Assembly (NCBI RefSeq): GCF_000187245.1
Contig: NC_027864.1
Coordinates: 1,178,001 to 1,242,000, forward strand
Reading direction: 5' to 3'
DNA: 64,000 nt
Origin: Ogataea parapolymorpha DL-1
Lineage: Eukaryota > Ascomycota > Pichiomycetes > Pichiales > Pichiaceae
This document shows positions 1-9,152 of this stretch, one piece after another; within the stretch, counting starts at the first letter, position 1, and each line of letters opens with the position of its first letter. The notes under the pieces were generated by a model. It worked only from the letters and a program-made list of their open reading frames with translations. It searched no databases and was not told where the DNA came from. Made by a program: the position numbers and the translations under genes.

Positions 1-2978
1 ACCAATGAGCGGCCAACTTTGAGCTCGTACACCACCTGTTGGTAAAACTTGCCACCGTCGACTTCGTGCTCTGCAAGAAGACGGAAAAAAAGATCCACTT
101 TGTCGCGGATCGCGTGGACGTCGTTGCAATCGGCCGTTTGATAAAACAGCTCATATGCGGTTAGCTTCTCAAACTCGACCTGGAACGACTCGAATTGCAT
201 TTGTTGCGCACATCGAGTGCCTTTTTCTAGTAATTCTTTTGCTCCTGAGAGATCGTTCTTGTAAACATGGTATTTGGCCAGCTTGAAGAAATACTTGGAC
301 TTGAGTACCACGCACGACTGGTGCGTAAGAACCTTCTCAAGCTCGGCCTCGTAGTACTCGAAGTCTTTGGCTAGCCCCAATTCCAGCATCATGGCTGCCA
401 GGGAGCTATAAGCCTGCAGCATTGACGATACAAACTGCATTTTGAGCGTATTCTTGTGACAAAGGTCGATTTCTATCGAGCTCCCATCGGTAACCAGAAA
501 GTTCTTCATCACAGACTGAAGCACCCTGATGCTCTGCTTAAGATTCAGCACACTCTCAATTTTATTTTTCTCGCGATGGAAAAGAGACATCAGCATCGAC
601 ACGCGCGCAGCCAACATTAGAAGGCTGCTGACGTTGAGCTTGCTAGACTGCTTGGACAGCTGGAGCTGCTCATTTTTGAAGAGTGAGAGCAATTCAGTAC
701 ATTCCTCCCGGGCCGTATCGTATTTCAATAATAGATGACATTCAGTCTTCAACATTTTGTACCTCACGGCTTCCAGGGCATTGGTGGGCGTTTTTTCGCC
801 TAGAAGTTTTAGAGCTTCGTCTGGAAGATTTAGCTGCAATTTCAAAGATGCAGCCTCTATTTTTAATCTCAGGTCCGAGTCACCGAAATCAGCATTTTGT
901 CTTGCAACCTCCAACAAATAGCTAGCGTAATCTGTAAGATCGGAATAATTGAGAACACGGACCACCATTGTAAGCACTTCCATCTCATAGACCGAGACTT
1001 TTGCACGCTTGGTCTTGGCCCACGACAAAGCGGCCGCGAGTGATTTCATGAGCAACGCTTCGTCCATCTGGGCGCAACATTGCAATAAATATATGTGACA
1101 TACAATTATGTCACGGTATCCGCTCATAACCGAGTTTGTTTCAAAGTTCAAAGCCTCAATGGACTTAAGGGCCAGCCCAAACTCAATAATCATCGAAATG
1201 GATGAGAGAAAATACAGAAAGAGTCCGTTGTCCTGCAACTCATTTTTCACCTGGACTATCAGGGCTGAAATCTGGTCTCGTCTCGAAGGTTTCATGGCAG
1301 TAAGAATCTTGATCAGCTCGATTGTGACAAATGCTCGCGTTTTATCACACATACCAAGAATTTTAACCGGCAGCTTGGAGTCCATACGAACGATCATCCT
1401 GGCGACCAGCTTAAATAAAACGCCAAACGTATTTGTCAGCTCATCCTGATACTTTTCGACCTGCCAGCCCAGGTGGAGCTGTTCAAACGACTGAAGCACG
1501 TGCATGATTATGTCGTATGATTGAGTGTATTTTTTGGTCTCGATCAGCATGTTTAGCATACGTTCTACTTTATTTTTCAGCTGTCCAAACTCGTCAGTGT
1601 TCTGCTCAACAAGAATATCTTCGACATCCAGACACTTGTGCCAACATCTAAGAGCTTCAGTCTCGTGTTTAGTCAAGAGCTTGCCGCCAAAGTGGAAAAG
1701 CAAGTTTGAGAAGTTGCGTAGTCTCTTTGGCTGATTTTGGTGCTTTAGCACCTCCGTCATCAAGGTAAGCACCTTGATCTCAAATCCAGAGTGCACCAGT
1801 GGGTCCAGGTCTTTAAGCATGATAGTCGTCATATCGTACACGTTTAAAGACGGAGCCAGGTTTTTAGAAAACTCCAATAGTGCAAGAACAAGCTGCTGGT
1901 CTGGTTTCAAATTGAAGTCAAGTCCTTTAATTACTCGACAAACATTGGCGGCAAAGAACGATTCGTTAGCTATCGGTCTTTCCAATTCCAGTGCTTTGTG
2001 TAGAATTCGGCGGTCGTTGGTGTCGGAAATGTCAAGCGTGGTCAATAAATACGAGATATGGTCGTCAAGAGCGGTCGGCACAACTTGCTGACATATCATT
2101 GCTTCCCATCGCAACGTACAAGACGCAGGTTTCAGTTGACGGTATTTGTGGATGAGAAATTCCAACAGACGAAAGGATTGCTGGCTTTGAGCCCACGAGG
2201 AGCACAAATTGTAAAACATGTCGGCCGTGCTGGAATAAACTGATGCATCACAAACTCTTTCAAAATGCAAGATTGTGGCCAGTATAAACTCTGTGTCGAC
2301 ATCTTCTATGTGCATGAGAGCGTAGTAGCGCAACTTTAGGGACTCTGCGGTCTGTTCGACGGTGCAAAACTGGGAAAGAAGAGTAAAGAATTTGAGACGT
2401 TGTTGTCTGTCAAGTGATGGTATCAATGGCGATGTTTTCTCAATGATCGTATCCGGAAAACGCGTTGAAATATTATGCACTCTCAAGGCTAATATCAGCT
2501 CCAGAACCACCATAATGTATTCAGCGTCCAACCTTGGGCCAAAATCTGCAAACTCATAGCCTCCTATCAGATCTTCCAAAGACGGATTCTGCTTATGTGT
2601 TTTCAGACAGAACAGATGCTCTAGCAGAAAGCGTGACTCGGCAAGCATTCCCGACGAAATAAACACCTTGCAGGCCTCCAGGGTCTTGCTAATATGTAAA
2701 ATAGGATCGGTTTTTTCTACTGCCTCCAGACAAAGCACTATGGTTCGCAAAATAGAGCTGTCGAGCCTCTGTGCGCCAAAGGAGCGCGTCTCGCCGACTA
2801 TTTCGTTGATGAACCCAACAGCAAGGTCCACGGGGTCCTGCACGATGGGCTGGACGTTTGGTTCGCGGGCTTTCAGGGCGGCCCGTGGAGCCAGGGCCTG
2901 CCGCTGCGGTTCTCGGACCTCTGGCGACTTAAGATGGCTTAAAAGAACTTGCTCAAGCTCTTCCAAGTTTAACGACAT
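1..2978 (-). CDS. ESP1: Separase (separin), N-terminal part; gene runs off the left edge
   Basis: An uninterrupted minus-strand frame starts at the ATG at 2978 (MSLNLEELEQ) and stays open for 992 codons to base 1 without a stop, so the 3' end lies outside the window. Separase is the caspase-like protease that cleaves cohesin at anaphase. Its catalytic His/Cys domain is C-terminal and is not visible here. What is visible is an all-helical, TPR-like solenoid, as in the N-terminal two thirds of yeast Esp1. The stretch near residues 845-935 (ending in AKDFEYYEAELEKVL) resembles the Esp1 segment GSARDCEFYSKELSRI in content and order. The call rests on that similarity and on size. Another large helical-repeat protein is possible until the C-terminus is seen. 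Confidence 0.68.
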   Translation of the reverse strand, partial: MSLNLEELEQVLLSHLKSPEVREPQRQALAPRAALKAREPNVQPIVQDPVDLAVGFINEIVGETRSFGAQRLDSSILRTIVLCLEAVEKTDPILHISKTLEACKVFISSGMLAESRFLLEHLFCLKTHKQNPSLEDLIGGYEFADFGPRLDAEYIMVVLELILALRVHNISTRFPDTIIEKTSPLIPSLDRQQRLKFFTLLSQFCTVEQTAESLKLRYYALMHIEDVDTEFILATILHFERVCDASVYSSTADMFYNLCSSWAQSQQSFRLLEFLIHKYRQLKPASCTLRWEAMICQQVVPTALDDHISYLLTTLDISDTNDRRILHKALELERPIANESFFAANVCRVIKGLDFNLKPDQQLVLALLEFSKNLAPSLNVYDMTTIMLKDLDPLVHSGFEIKVLTLMTEVLKHQNQPKRLRNFSNLLFHFGGKLLTKHETEALRCWHKCLDVEDILVEQNTDEFGQLKNKVERMLNMLIETKKYTQSYDIIMHVLQSFEQLHLGWQVEKYQDELTNTFGVLFKLVARMIVRMDSKLPVKILGMCDKTRAFVTIELIKILTAMKPSRRDQISALIVQVKNELQDNGLFLYFLSSISMIIEFGLALKSIEALNFETNSVMSGYRDIIVCHIYLLQCCAQMDEALLMKSLAAALSWAKTKRAKVSVYEMEVLTMVVRVLNYSDLTDYASYLLEVARQNADFGDSDLRLKIEAASLKLQLNLPDEALKLLGEKTPTNALEAVRYKMLKTECHLLLKYDTAREECTELLSLFKNEQLQLSKQSSKLNVSSLLMLAARVSMLMSLFHREKNKIESVLNLKQSIRVLQSVMKNFLVTDGSSIEIDLCHKNTLKMQFVSSMLQAYSSLAAMMLELGLAKDFEYYEAELEKVLTHQSCVVLKSKYFFKLAKYHVYKNDLSGAKELLEKGTRCAQQMQFESFQVEFEKLTAYELFYQTADCNDVHAIRDKVDLFFRLLAEHEVDGGKFYQQVVYELKVGRSL

Positions 2979-3097
2979 GAAGTAGCCAGCAAGTGGTCAG
3001 CAATGGACAAAGAGCGGATAATGTTTATGATTTGGTAAAATTTAGACTTATGTAAATAAAGCACAGCCATCGGAGAAAAATATTATGTGGCGGTGCA

Positions 3098-4596
3098 CTA
3101 CTGTTCGCCTGGAACTGGATACTGGGACACAAACTCCTGGACCTTGGCGCCGAGCTGCTTGACGGCATCACTCTCGCTGGCCAGACGCTTGAAGTCTGCA
3201 AGTTTCTCCTTAGGAGAGGCTCCGGTCTCCTTAGCCTTAAGATCAATAGCGATCTTGATGGCTTCCTCAATAAAGTCTGCCACCTTGGCAAACTCCGGCT
3301 TCAGGAAGCCTCTGGTGGTCATGGCTGGGGTGCCGACTCTCAGTCCGGATGGGAATAAAGCCGAGATGTCGCCTGGCACGGTATTTTTGTTGGCAGCAAT
3401 GTTGGCTCTCTCGAGAACAGCCTCGACTCTGGCTCCGTCGATGCCCTTGGAGCGCAGGTCGATCAAAATCAGATGGGTGTCGGTTCCGCCAGAAACCAGG
3501 TCCAGGCCCTTTTCTTGCAGCGCCTGGGCAAAGTAGGCGGCGTTAGAGACGACATCGGCCTGGTATTGCTTGTACTCTGGCGTCATGGCCTGTTTCAGAG
3601 CCACAGACAGAGCAGAGATGGTGTGGTTGTGAGGACCTCCCTGATGGGCAGGGAACACCGAAAAGTTGATCTTCTTTTCGAGCTCGTACGGGATCTCCTT
3701 GCCCTTCTTAGTGACCTTTCTGATGCCCTTTCTGAAGAAAATCATGGCACCTCTTGGTCCTCTGAGAGACTTGTGGGTGGTGGTGGTGACAATGTCGGAG
3801 TATGGGAATGGCGAATCGGTGACGCCGGCGGCCACAAGACCCGAGATGTGTGCCATGTCGGACATCAGGTATGCGCCAACCTTGTCGGCAATCTGCTTCA
3901 TTCTGGCGTAGTCGACGACTCTGGCGTATGCAGATGCACCAGCCACAATCACCTTGGGTCTGAACAGCACGGCCGTCTTCTCGAGGGTGTCGTAGTCAAT
4001 CAGACCGGTCTTCTCGTCCAATCTGTATGGCATCGTCTGGAAGTATTTGGAGATGTACGAAATCTTAGTCGAAGCCGTCTGGTAGCCGTGAGACAAGTGG
4101 CCTCCATGAGGCAGGTCCAGTCCCATCAGTCTGTCGCCGACCTCGAGCACCGCCGAGTAGGCGTACAGATTGGCTGGGGCTCCAGACAGAGGCTGGACGT
4201 TGACACCCCATTGAGCAGGGTCGAGACCAAACGCCTTCAAGGCTCTTTGTTGGCACAGACTCTCGGCCATGTCGATAAATTCGTTACCTCCGTAGTATCT
4301 CTCGCCAGGGTATCCTTCGGAATACTTGTTCTGCATTTCCGAGCCCAGAATGTCCATCACGGCCCGCGAAGTGAAGTTCTCGGACGGGATCAGCGTGATG
4401 GAGTTCTTCTGTCTGGCCTTTTCCTTCTGCAGAATGTCGTACATTTCAGCGTCGACCTCCTCGAGGTTTTTCGAGATGAGGTTCTTGGCCTCGGGAGAAA
4501 GGGCGTAATGCTGACCGGTTAGTGGCTGGTGTACTGGGATATACCTACCCGAACCTGCGTGCACAGTCTTGGGAATTGTCTGAATTGTCTGAGCAT
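3098..4596 (-). CDS. SHM1: Mitochondrial serine hydroxymethyltransferase, spliced
   Basis: PLP enzyme interconverting serine + THF and glycine + methylene-THF. The body has the family blocks [23 protein letters not shown], the PLP-lysine motif [10 protein letters not shown] (Lys near residue 262) and ends in [17 protein letters not shown] and the C-terminus match mitochondrial Shm1 better than cytosolic Shm2. The main frame has no usable upstream ATG. The ATG at 4596 encodes a basic presequence-like exon ([16 protein letters not shown], 4549-4596) that joins in phase 0 to [10 protein letters not shown] at 4510 across a 38-nt intron (4511-4548). Spliced product about 486 aa. A second possible donor lies 6 nt upstream (4554). 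Without splicing, translation stops after 25 codons. It lies in tandem upstream of ESP1. Confidence 0.92.
4511..4548 (-). other. Intron of SHM1 (38 nt)
   Basis: Reading the minus strand, the donor is GTAGGT at 4548, the branch sequence CACTAAC lies at 4518-4524, and the acceptor CAG is at 4513-4511. Splicing joins an in-phase mitochondrial presequence to the SHMT body. The alternative donor GTTCGG at 4554 would give 44 nt and remove two residues, also in phase. Confidence 0.8.
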
Positions 4597-4690
4597 GGAA
4601 AATAAATTAGAATCAATATTAGTCAAGTCAATTTTTTTTCGTCATGGTCAGGCTGTGCTAAATAAAATAAATCTGGAGAAATTAACAACC

Positions 4691-5173
4691 ATGGCAGAAC
4701 GCGACAACGTGCCGTCCCGAGCGGGAAACGACGGGCCCAGGAGCATAAGCATGTTGGTGCAGCGTCAGAACGACAGAATTACCAGGCTGTTTCGCCCGAT
4801 GAAGGCGCACGACCAGTCCCGAGCGCAACTTCTAGCACAGCTGCGCACGCAGCGACGCGAGCGATGTGCCGAGCTACGACGAGGCCCCATGGCAGAGTTT
4901 GTGCTGCGCCAGGAAGAGCGCCGCGACACGCAGCAGACGGAGCAGCAGGCGCGGGACGCTCATCCGCAGCAGCAAATCGACCTGGACAGATTGCTGGAGC
5001 AGTACGATACAGAGCGAGAATACGACGCAGACTCGGAGGAGGAAGCGGACGAGCAGCCGCGGGGGCGAAATATTGCACTCGAGCGCGAATTGGAGCTCAT
5101 GCTGGCTCTGGAGCAGCAGGAGCTTGAAGAGCTCACCAGGAACATGAACTTAGACGACGAACGAAAAAACTGA
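4691..5173 (+). CDS. Hypothetical charged Q/E/R-rich protein (160 aa)
   Basis: The ATG at 4691 (MAERDNVPSR) opens a 160-codon frame ending at 5173. I do not recognise the family. The N-terminal third is basic and arginine-rich (around LAQLRTQRRERCAELRR), followed by a glutamine-rich stretch, an acidic block (DADSEEEADE near residue 118) and a C-terminal helix with heptad-like leucines and glutamates (ELELMLALEQQELEEL). This suggests a coiled coil and a nuclear or adaptor role, which is inference. It is divergent from SHM1 with 94 bp between start codons and tandem upstream of CSN2. High GC produces overlapping frames on both strands, so coding status is likely but not certain. Confidence 0.6.
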   Translation: MAERDNVPSRAGNDGPRSISMLVQRQNDRITRLFRPMKAHDQSRAQLLAQLRTQRRERCAELRRGPMAEFVLRQEERRDTQQTEQQARDAHPQQQIDLDRLLEQYDTEREYDADSEEEADEQPRGRNIALERELELMLALEQQELEELTRNMNLDDERKN

Positions 5174-5306
5174 CAGTTCCAGCCAACTCACATTCAGCCT
5201 TGTATTCCAGCCCTCTTTCGCTCTGTTCGCGCTTGAACGACATTTTACGAAAATGATTTATGTAAAGTACCGACAATAATTTAAAATAAATCACTTTAAT
5301 TTTACC

Positions 5307-7220
5307 ATGTCAGACTGGGATGATGACATGTATGACGACGAGGAGGAAGAGCTCTCGTTTGAGGAAGACGATGCTCAGGAAAGTGTTGATGAGTCCGCAA
5401 CCGACATGGAGAGCCGGTATTTCTGGGGGAAGGAGTTGCGGCAGGACGAGAAGCTAGAGGAAGCCCTTCAGGTCTTCCAGGAAAACATAGACAAAAACGA
5501 TAACCCGGAGTATGTGTTCAAGTCGACGAAACAGGCGGTCAAGGTGAGCATTGAGCTGGGGGATTCGGCCAAGATTATGCGGTATTTGGACCTGTTCTTC
5601 AAACAACTACCGCAGATGGGTGTGTCTTACGGGGATGCGTCGTTTTCGAAGATGCTGCACAGATTTGACCATCCGATCCCGGGATGCTCGTCGGAGCTCC
5701 AGAAACAGGTCTACGACAAGTTTTCGGCATATCTGAGAGCCAGCAACTCCAGCAACGAGCGGTTGGTTATACGAGTTGAATTGGGGCGCGCAGGCGCGCT
5801 GCTGGCGGAACAAAATTACAGCGAGGCCCATTTGCTGCTACAGAGACTTGAGAATTCCGTCACAGCCTCATCGGAAGCAATTAAAAGCACATATTTGCTG
5901 GAAGTTCTTGCCCTGGAAATGGTGATTGCGAGCCATGGCGAGATCAACGTCGAGGAGCTCTCGAGACTGACGAAAATGGCCAATAAATTGGGCTCGAGCA
6001 TCCCGCAATCACGCATCGTGGGCATTGTCAAGGAATGCTCCGGCCTCGTAGCTATGTTCGACGAAGACTTCCAAACAGCCAACCACTGCTTCCAGGAAAG
6101 CTTCCGTGGTTTCAACGAGTGTGGCGACGATCGACGCGTCGACGTGCTGATGAAGTACATTATCAGCAACCTGCTGAGCGAGAGCGAGATCGACCCGTTC
6201 CAGTCGGGCGACTTCCAAGGTTTCGACGACGTTCCGGAAATTGTGAAGTTGATGGAGCTGTATCGGTACGTTCAGGAGACCGATATTGCCAAGTACAACG
6301 CACTTTTGAACGACGACGAGGAATTCAAGAAACTGATGCAGGGTAACCTTCTGGCGCAGTTCATACCGTTTGTCACCGAGCTGGTTCATGTGCGATTTGT
6401 TCTGGAGTATCTGCAGCTATTCAAACGTGTCAGTTTCCGCAAATTGCAGGAGAAACTCAAAATACAAGAGTCGGACCTTGAGGTGATGCTACTAAAGCTA
6501 TATGGAGAGGGAAAAATTAGCAACTACAAGCTCGACATGGTGGCCAAGACAGTTGAGTTTTGCGGTGGCTCTGTTTTGGATCCGCATATTAGGCCCATAG
6601 ACGTTCTTGAGCGTCTGCAGCTGTTCCAAAAAGACAAACTCAACGTTTCGAGTGACGATTTTGGCACAGATTCTCAGGAGCGACTACAGGAACTCTTGTC
6701 TACGAAATTTCACAAGGATCCTGTGCCGAACTCGCCGACAATACACACAGAACTGCCCAGCTCGACGATAATATCGAAAGAAGTGCTGGAGCCATTAATT
6801 AGCACTCCTCGTTCTTTTGAGTCTTCTGAGGAGCTGTTCAAGGAGCTTGGACATTATCTGGAGTATATTAAGTCTGCCATCCCGTCCAAAGCTCCCATCA
6901 AATGCTCTATCATCGAGAGAGTCAGAATAGACAGCCAGAACCAGGAGCGGGAAAAAATCAGTCAGATTGACGAGATTGGCAACACGGATCATGACCACCT
7001 GATACCCGAAGTTGTGCAGTTCACGATGATGGAGAACCTGGACGTGAGCGACAGAGAACAGCCGGCACAAGAGATTTCGGAAGAGGAGCTAAAGGACAGA
7101 AAATTGACGAGTCTTTATGAGCTTGTTTGTGAGCTGTCTCGCTACTACGACAGCGTCAAGCGTAATTTTTCAGAAGGGCTCTGTGCTAATCGCAACTTTG
7201 GCGGAGAGGTGAGCGAGTGA
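5307..7220 (+). CDS. CSN2: COP9 signalosome subunit 2
   Basis: 637 aa. Starts with an acidic N-terminus (MSDWDDDMYDDEEEE) followed by a TPR-like helical array and a PCI/winged-helix segment near residues 350-420 (FVLEYLQLFKRVSFRKLQEKL). The N-terminal order, acidic tail then ESRYFWGKELRQDEKLEEAL, parallels metazoan CSN2. CSN2 is a core scaffold subunit of the COP9 signalosome, which removes Nedd8/Rub1 from cullins. About 200 residues extend beyond the PCI domain, longer than usual for the family, and carry no domain I recognise. The proteasome lid subunit Rpn6 is the nearest alternative, but the acidic N-terminus argues for CSN2. Confidence 0.85.
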   Translation: MSDWDDDMYDDEEEELSFEEDDAQESVDESATDMESRYFWGKELRQDEKLEEALQVFQENIDKNDNPEYVFKSTKQAVKVSIELGDSAKIMRYLDLFFKQLPQMGVSYGDASFSKMLHRFDHPIPGCSSELQKQVYDKFSAYLRASNSSNERLVIRVELGRAGALLAEQNYSEAHLLLQRLENSVTASSEAIKSTYLLEVLALEMVIASHGEINVEELSRLTKMANKLGSSIPQSRIVGIVKECSGLVAMFDEDFQTANHCFQESFRGFNECGDDRRVDVLMKYIISNLLSESEIDPFQSGDFQGFDDVPEIVKLMELYRYVQETDIAKYNALLNDDEEFKKLMQGNLLAQFIPFVTELVHVRFVLEYLQLFKRVSFRKLQEKLKIQESDLEVMLLKLYGEGKISNYKLDMVAKTVEFCGGSVLDPHIRPIDVLERLQLFQKDKLNVSSDDFGTDSQERLQELLSTKFHKDPVPNSPTIHTELPSSTIISKEVLEPLISTPRSFESSEELFKELGHYLEYIKSAIPSKAPIKCSIIERVRIDSQNQEREKISQIDEIGNTDHDHLIPEVVQFTMMENLDVSDREQPAQEISEEELKDRKLTSLYELVCELSRYYDSVKRNFSEGLCANRNFGGEVSE

Positions 7221-7294
7221 TTGCAGCTACCAAAACTGGCTGTGCTACAAATTTTCAGGGAAAAAAATTGCAAAAAAAAATAAAGGTCTCTTAA

Positions 7295-7897
7295 ATGGTT
7301 CCAAAGAAGCAGACGAAGGCTGCAAAGCGGCGTAGCACACAGAACCAGAAGCGTGAGGTTGAGCCAGAAGTGAGGCAGGACTCACTGGCTCGCAACATGC
7401 TGGCTTCACAGCCAAAGCTGACGCCAAAGAGCGAGAAGAGACAAGTTAAGAAGAGCCAGCTAAAGAAAGAGCTCCGAATCGCCAAGCTGTACGGGAAAAA
7501 GAAGGAAAAGGTGTACGATGAGAAAGAGCTAGACATTCCTGTGCTAAACAAGGCGATCCAGCCGGGGGTTTTGAAGAAGAGAGGCAAGAAGGGCAAGAAG
7601 TTTGTCGCTGACAACGACTCCATCACGCTCAACAGACTGATTCGCCAGATCAACGACGAGAAAGACCTTGAGAACGAGTCGAAGCTCGAGAAGGCCAAGA
7701 GACTCGAGGAGATCAGGGAGCTGAGAAGACAGGAGATGGAGCGCAAGGAACAGGAGAAAAAGATGAAGGTGGAGGACAAGAAGGAGGAGATCAAGCTCAA
7801 AGCAGCCACGGCGCGGTCTATCAGACGCAAGAACGCCAAGTTGGCTAAGAAGGAGATTCTCAAGCCGGACAGCAAGAAGAGCGTTTCATTTGCATGA
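7295..7897 (+). CDS. LOC1: 60S ribosome biogenesis / ASH1 mRNA localisation protein Loc1
   Basis: 200 aa, very lysine-rich. It matches Loc1 in order along its length: [23 protein letters not shown], the block [19 protein letters not shown], then the helical [20 protein letters not shown] and a C-terminal KKSVSFA. Loc1 is a nucleolar RNA-binding protein needed for 60S assembly and, in budding yeast, for ASH1 mRNA localisation. Start ATG at 7295 follows an A-rich leader. It is tandem downstream of CSN2 with 74 bp between, so the promoter is short. Confidence 0.92.
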   Translation: MVPKKQTKAAKRRSTQNQKREVEPEVRQDSLARNMLASQPKLTPKSEKRQVKKSQLKKELRIAKLYGKKKEKVYDEKELDIPVLNKAIQPGVLKKRGKKGKKFVADNDSITLNRLIRQINDEKDLENESKLEKAKRLEEIRELRRQEMERKEQEKKMKVEDKKEEIKLKAATARSIRRKNAKLAKKEILKPDSKKSVSFA

Positions 7898-7930
7898 TGT
7901 ACAGTAATATATTTCGCTAGTTTCAGGGAT

Positions 7931-8186
7931 TTATTTGGTCATCAAGTAGTGGTCGTCGAGACGGTAGCCATGGAGATTTTCGATGCAATTTTGCGCATCC
8001 TCGCGTTGCTGGTACACTATTTTGGCTTTTTGGGTGTTGTCTGATTTTTCCTGCTGAAGCGAGACAGACGACAAAACTCCAAACGAGCCTGCCAGACGCA
8101 CGATCTGGTCCTCGCTCGTGGCCTGCGAGATGTTTGCTGCGGTTAGAATAATATGAGCTTAACGTACTGATGTGCACTGTAGACAT
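7931..8186 (-). CDS. Minimal RRM protein, spliced (74 aa)
   Basis: The single frame is broken, but splicing a 31-nt intron (8137-8167) joins exon 1 (8168-8186) to exon 2 (7931-8136). This gives a 74-residue protein that is little more than one RRM: beta-1/RNP2-like VHITNIS, helix SEDQIVRLAGSFG, RNP1 position KAKIVY, helix REDAQNCIENLHG and a last strand near YRLDDHYLM. The tail resembles the SF3b p14/SF3B6 subunit (LSGFNVCNRYL in human), so a p14-like spliceosomal role is possible but weakly supported. Stop TAA at 7931-7933. It converges on LOC1 with 33 bp between stops and is divergent from the VOA1/BIG1-like gene. Confidence 0.7.
8137..8167 (-). other. Intron of the RRM gene (31 nt)
   Basis: On the minus strand: donor GTACGT at 8167, branch TTCTAAC and acceptor CGCAG ending at 8137, with four bases between the branch element and CAG counted loosely (CTAACCGCAG). 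Removal restores an RRM fold across the junction (VHIT then NISQ). The next acceptor-like CAG, 16 nt downstream, would break frame. Confidence 0.78.
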
Positions 8187-8250
8187 GGTATTTTTTTTTA
8201 CCCTACCGATTTAAGCAGCACAAACGTAGACAAAATAGTTTCAAAAAGCT

Positions 8251-9147
8251 ATGAAGGGACTCTTGTTATTTGGACTCTTGGGAATTGTTCGGGCCTTTGA
8301 GAACACAGCTCCCCTTGTTGTGTCCGGTCCGTATTTCAATGCCAACTTTGAGTACCTCATTCCCTCGTCCAGACTGGCAGAAGTCACGGAATTGACAGAA
8401 ACCATCTGTACCAGCAGGCCTCATGACAATATCATATATCTTCAGGTTGAGGGGCTTTCGAAGCGGAATCTGGACAGAGATCTATTCTCCAACTTGCCAG
8501 AGCCTGCAGTTTTCGCTCCACACGTCCTGTATAAGTCTACGGAAGAAGTGTCTCTGGCCGTCTCCTCTAAATGCAAATCAGCCACCGTGGACGTCCGCGA
8601 AAACGACTGGTTAGACCAGATCAGCCGTGAGGGCGTGTCTGTGATACGGCTGGACGTCTCTGAGCTACCTATTCTTGAGAAAATCTCGATCGGTGCCAAC
8701 CCGCAAATGGTCATAATACAAGGTGTTCCTCGGTTCCAAAACACCATCTCTTTCTTGGGCCAGGCCAAGAATTATGTCAAGAAAATTTCGCAGTACACAA
8801 AGCGCTCGGATGCGGTGGACGAGAGCGACTACGCCGCAATCCAGGAAGAGCTGAACGAGGCGTTTGACGAAATCAACCAGATGATTGGGGACGAGACGGC
8901 CACCATTTACGAGCCGGAGCAAGAGGACGTCAGCTACAATACAGGGAACAGTGCTAGCACGAGCACCGTTGTGGATGGGTCGCTGTTCGACAAGTACGGT
9001 TTCTTCACGCCAGGGCTAGTGATGTGCACGTTTGTGTCACTGTTCCTCTTTTTCATCTTCTCCATCGCTTTAAAGTGGCTCAATTCTCTCCAGGTGAGCT
9101 ACAAGGCGTTTGAGAAGCCAGTCACGTTTGGCAAAAAAACGCAGTGA
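8251..9147 (+). CDS. VOA1/BIG1-family ER membrane protein
   Basis: 298 aa. N-terminal signal peptide (MKGLLLFGLLGIVRA), a luminal domain, one C-terminal membrane segment near residues 252-275 (PGLVMCTFVSLFLFFIFSIAL) and a short cytosolic tail ending KKTQ, a possible dilysine ER-retrieval signal. The C-terminal layout, through SLQVSYKAFEKP, resembles yeast Voa1, an ER factor for V-ATPase Vo assembly of the Ac45 type. Big1, needed for beta-1,6-glucan synthesis, has the same architecture, and I cannot separate the two from this sequence. It converges on ERG24 with 5 bp between stop codons. Confidence 0.65.
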   Translation: MKGLLLFGLLGIVRAFENTAPLVVSGPYFNANFEYLIPSSRLAEVTELTETICTSRPHDNIIYLQVEGLSKRNLDRDLFSNLPEPAVFAPHVLYKSTEEVSLAVSSKCKSATVDVRENDWLDQISREGVSVIRLDVSELPILEKISIGANPQMVIIQGVPRFQNTISFLGQAKNYVKKISQYTKRSDAVDESDYAAIQEELNEAFDEINQMIGDETATIYEPEQEDVSYNTGNSASTSTVVDGSLFDKYGFFTPGLVMCTFVSLFLFFIFSIALKWLNSLQVSYKAFEKPVTFGKKTQ

Positions 9148-9152
9148 TCGAT

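Noticed and set aside
3473..4522. 349-codon open frame antisense to SHM1
   Set aside because: Shadow of SHM1; no conserved motif, and it overlaps the SHM1 coding sequence fully.
5180..5243. Possible first exon on the minus strand (ATG at 5243, MSFKREQSERGLEYK, with donor-like GTGAGT at 5191)
   Set aside because: No CTAAC-type branch plus acceptor leading to a plausible second exon was found in the overlapping 4691-5173 region.
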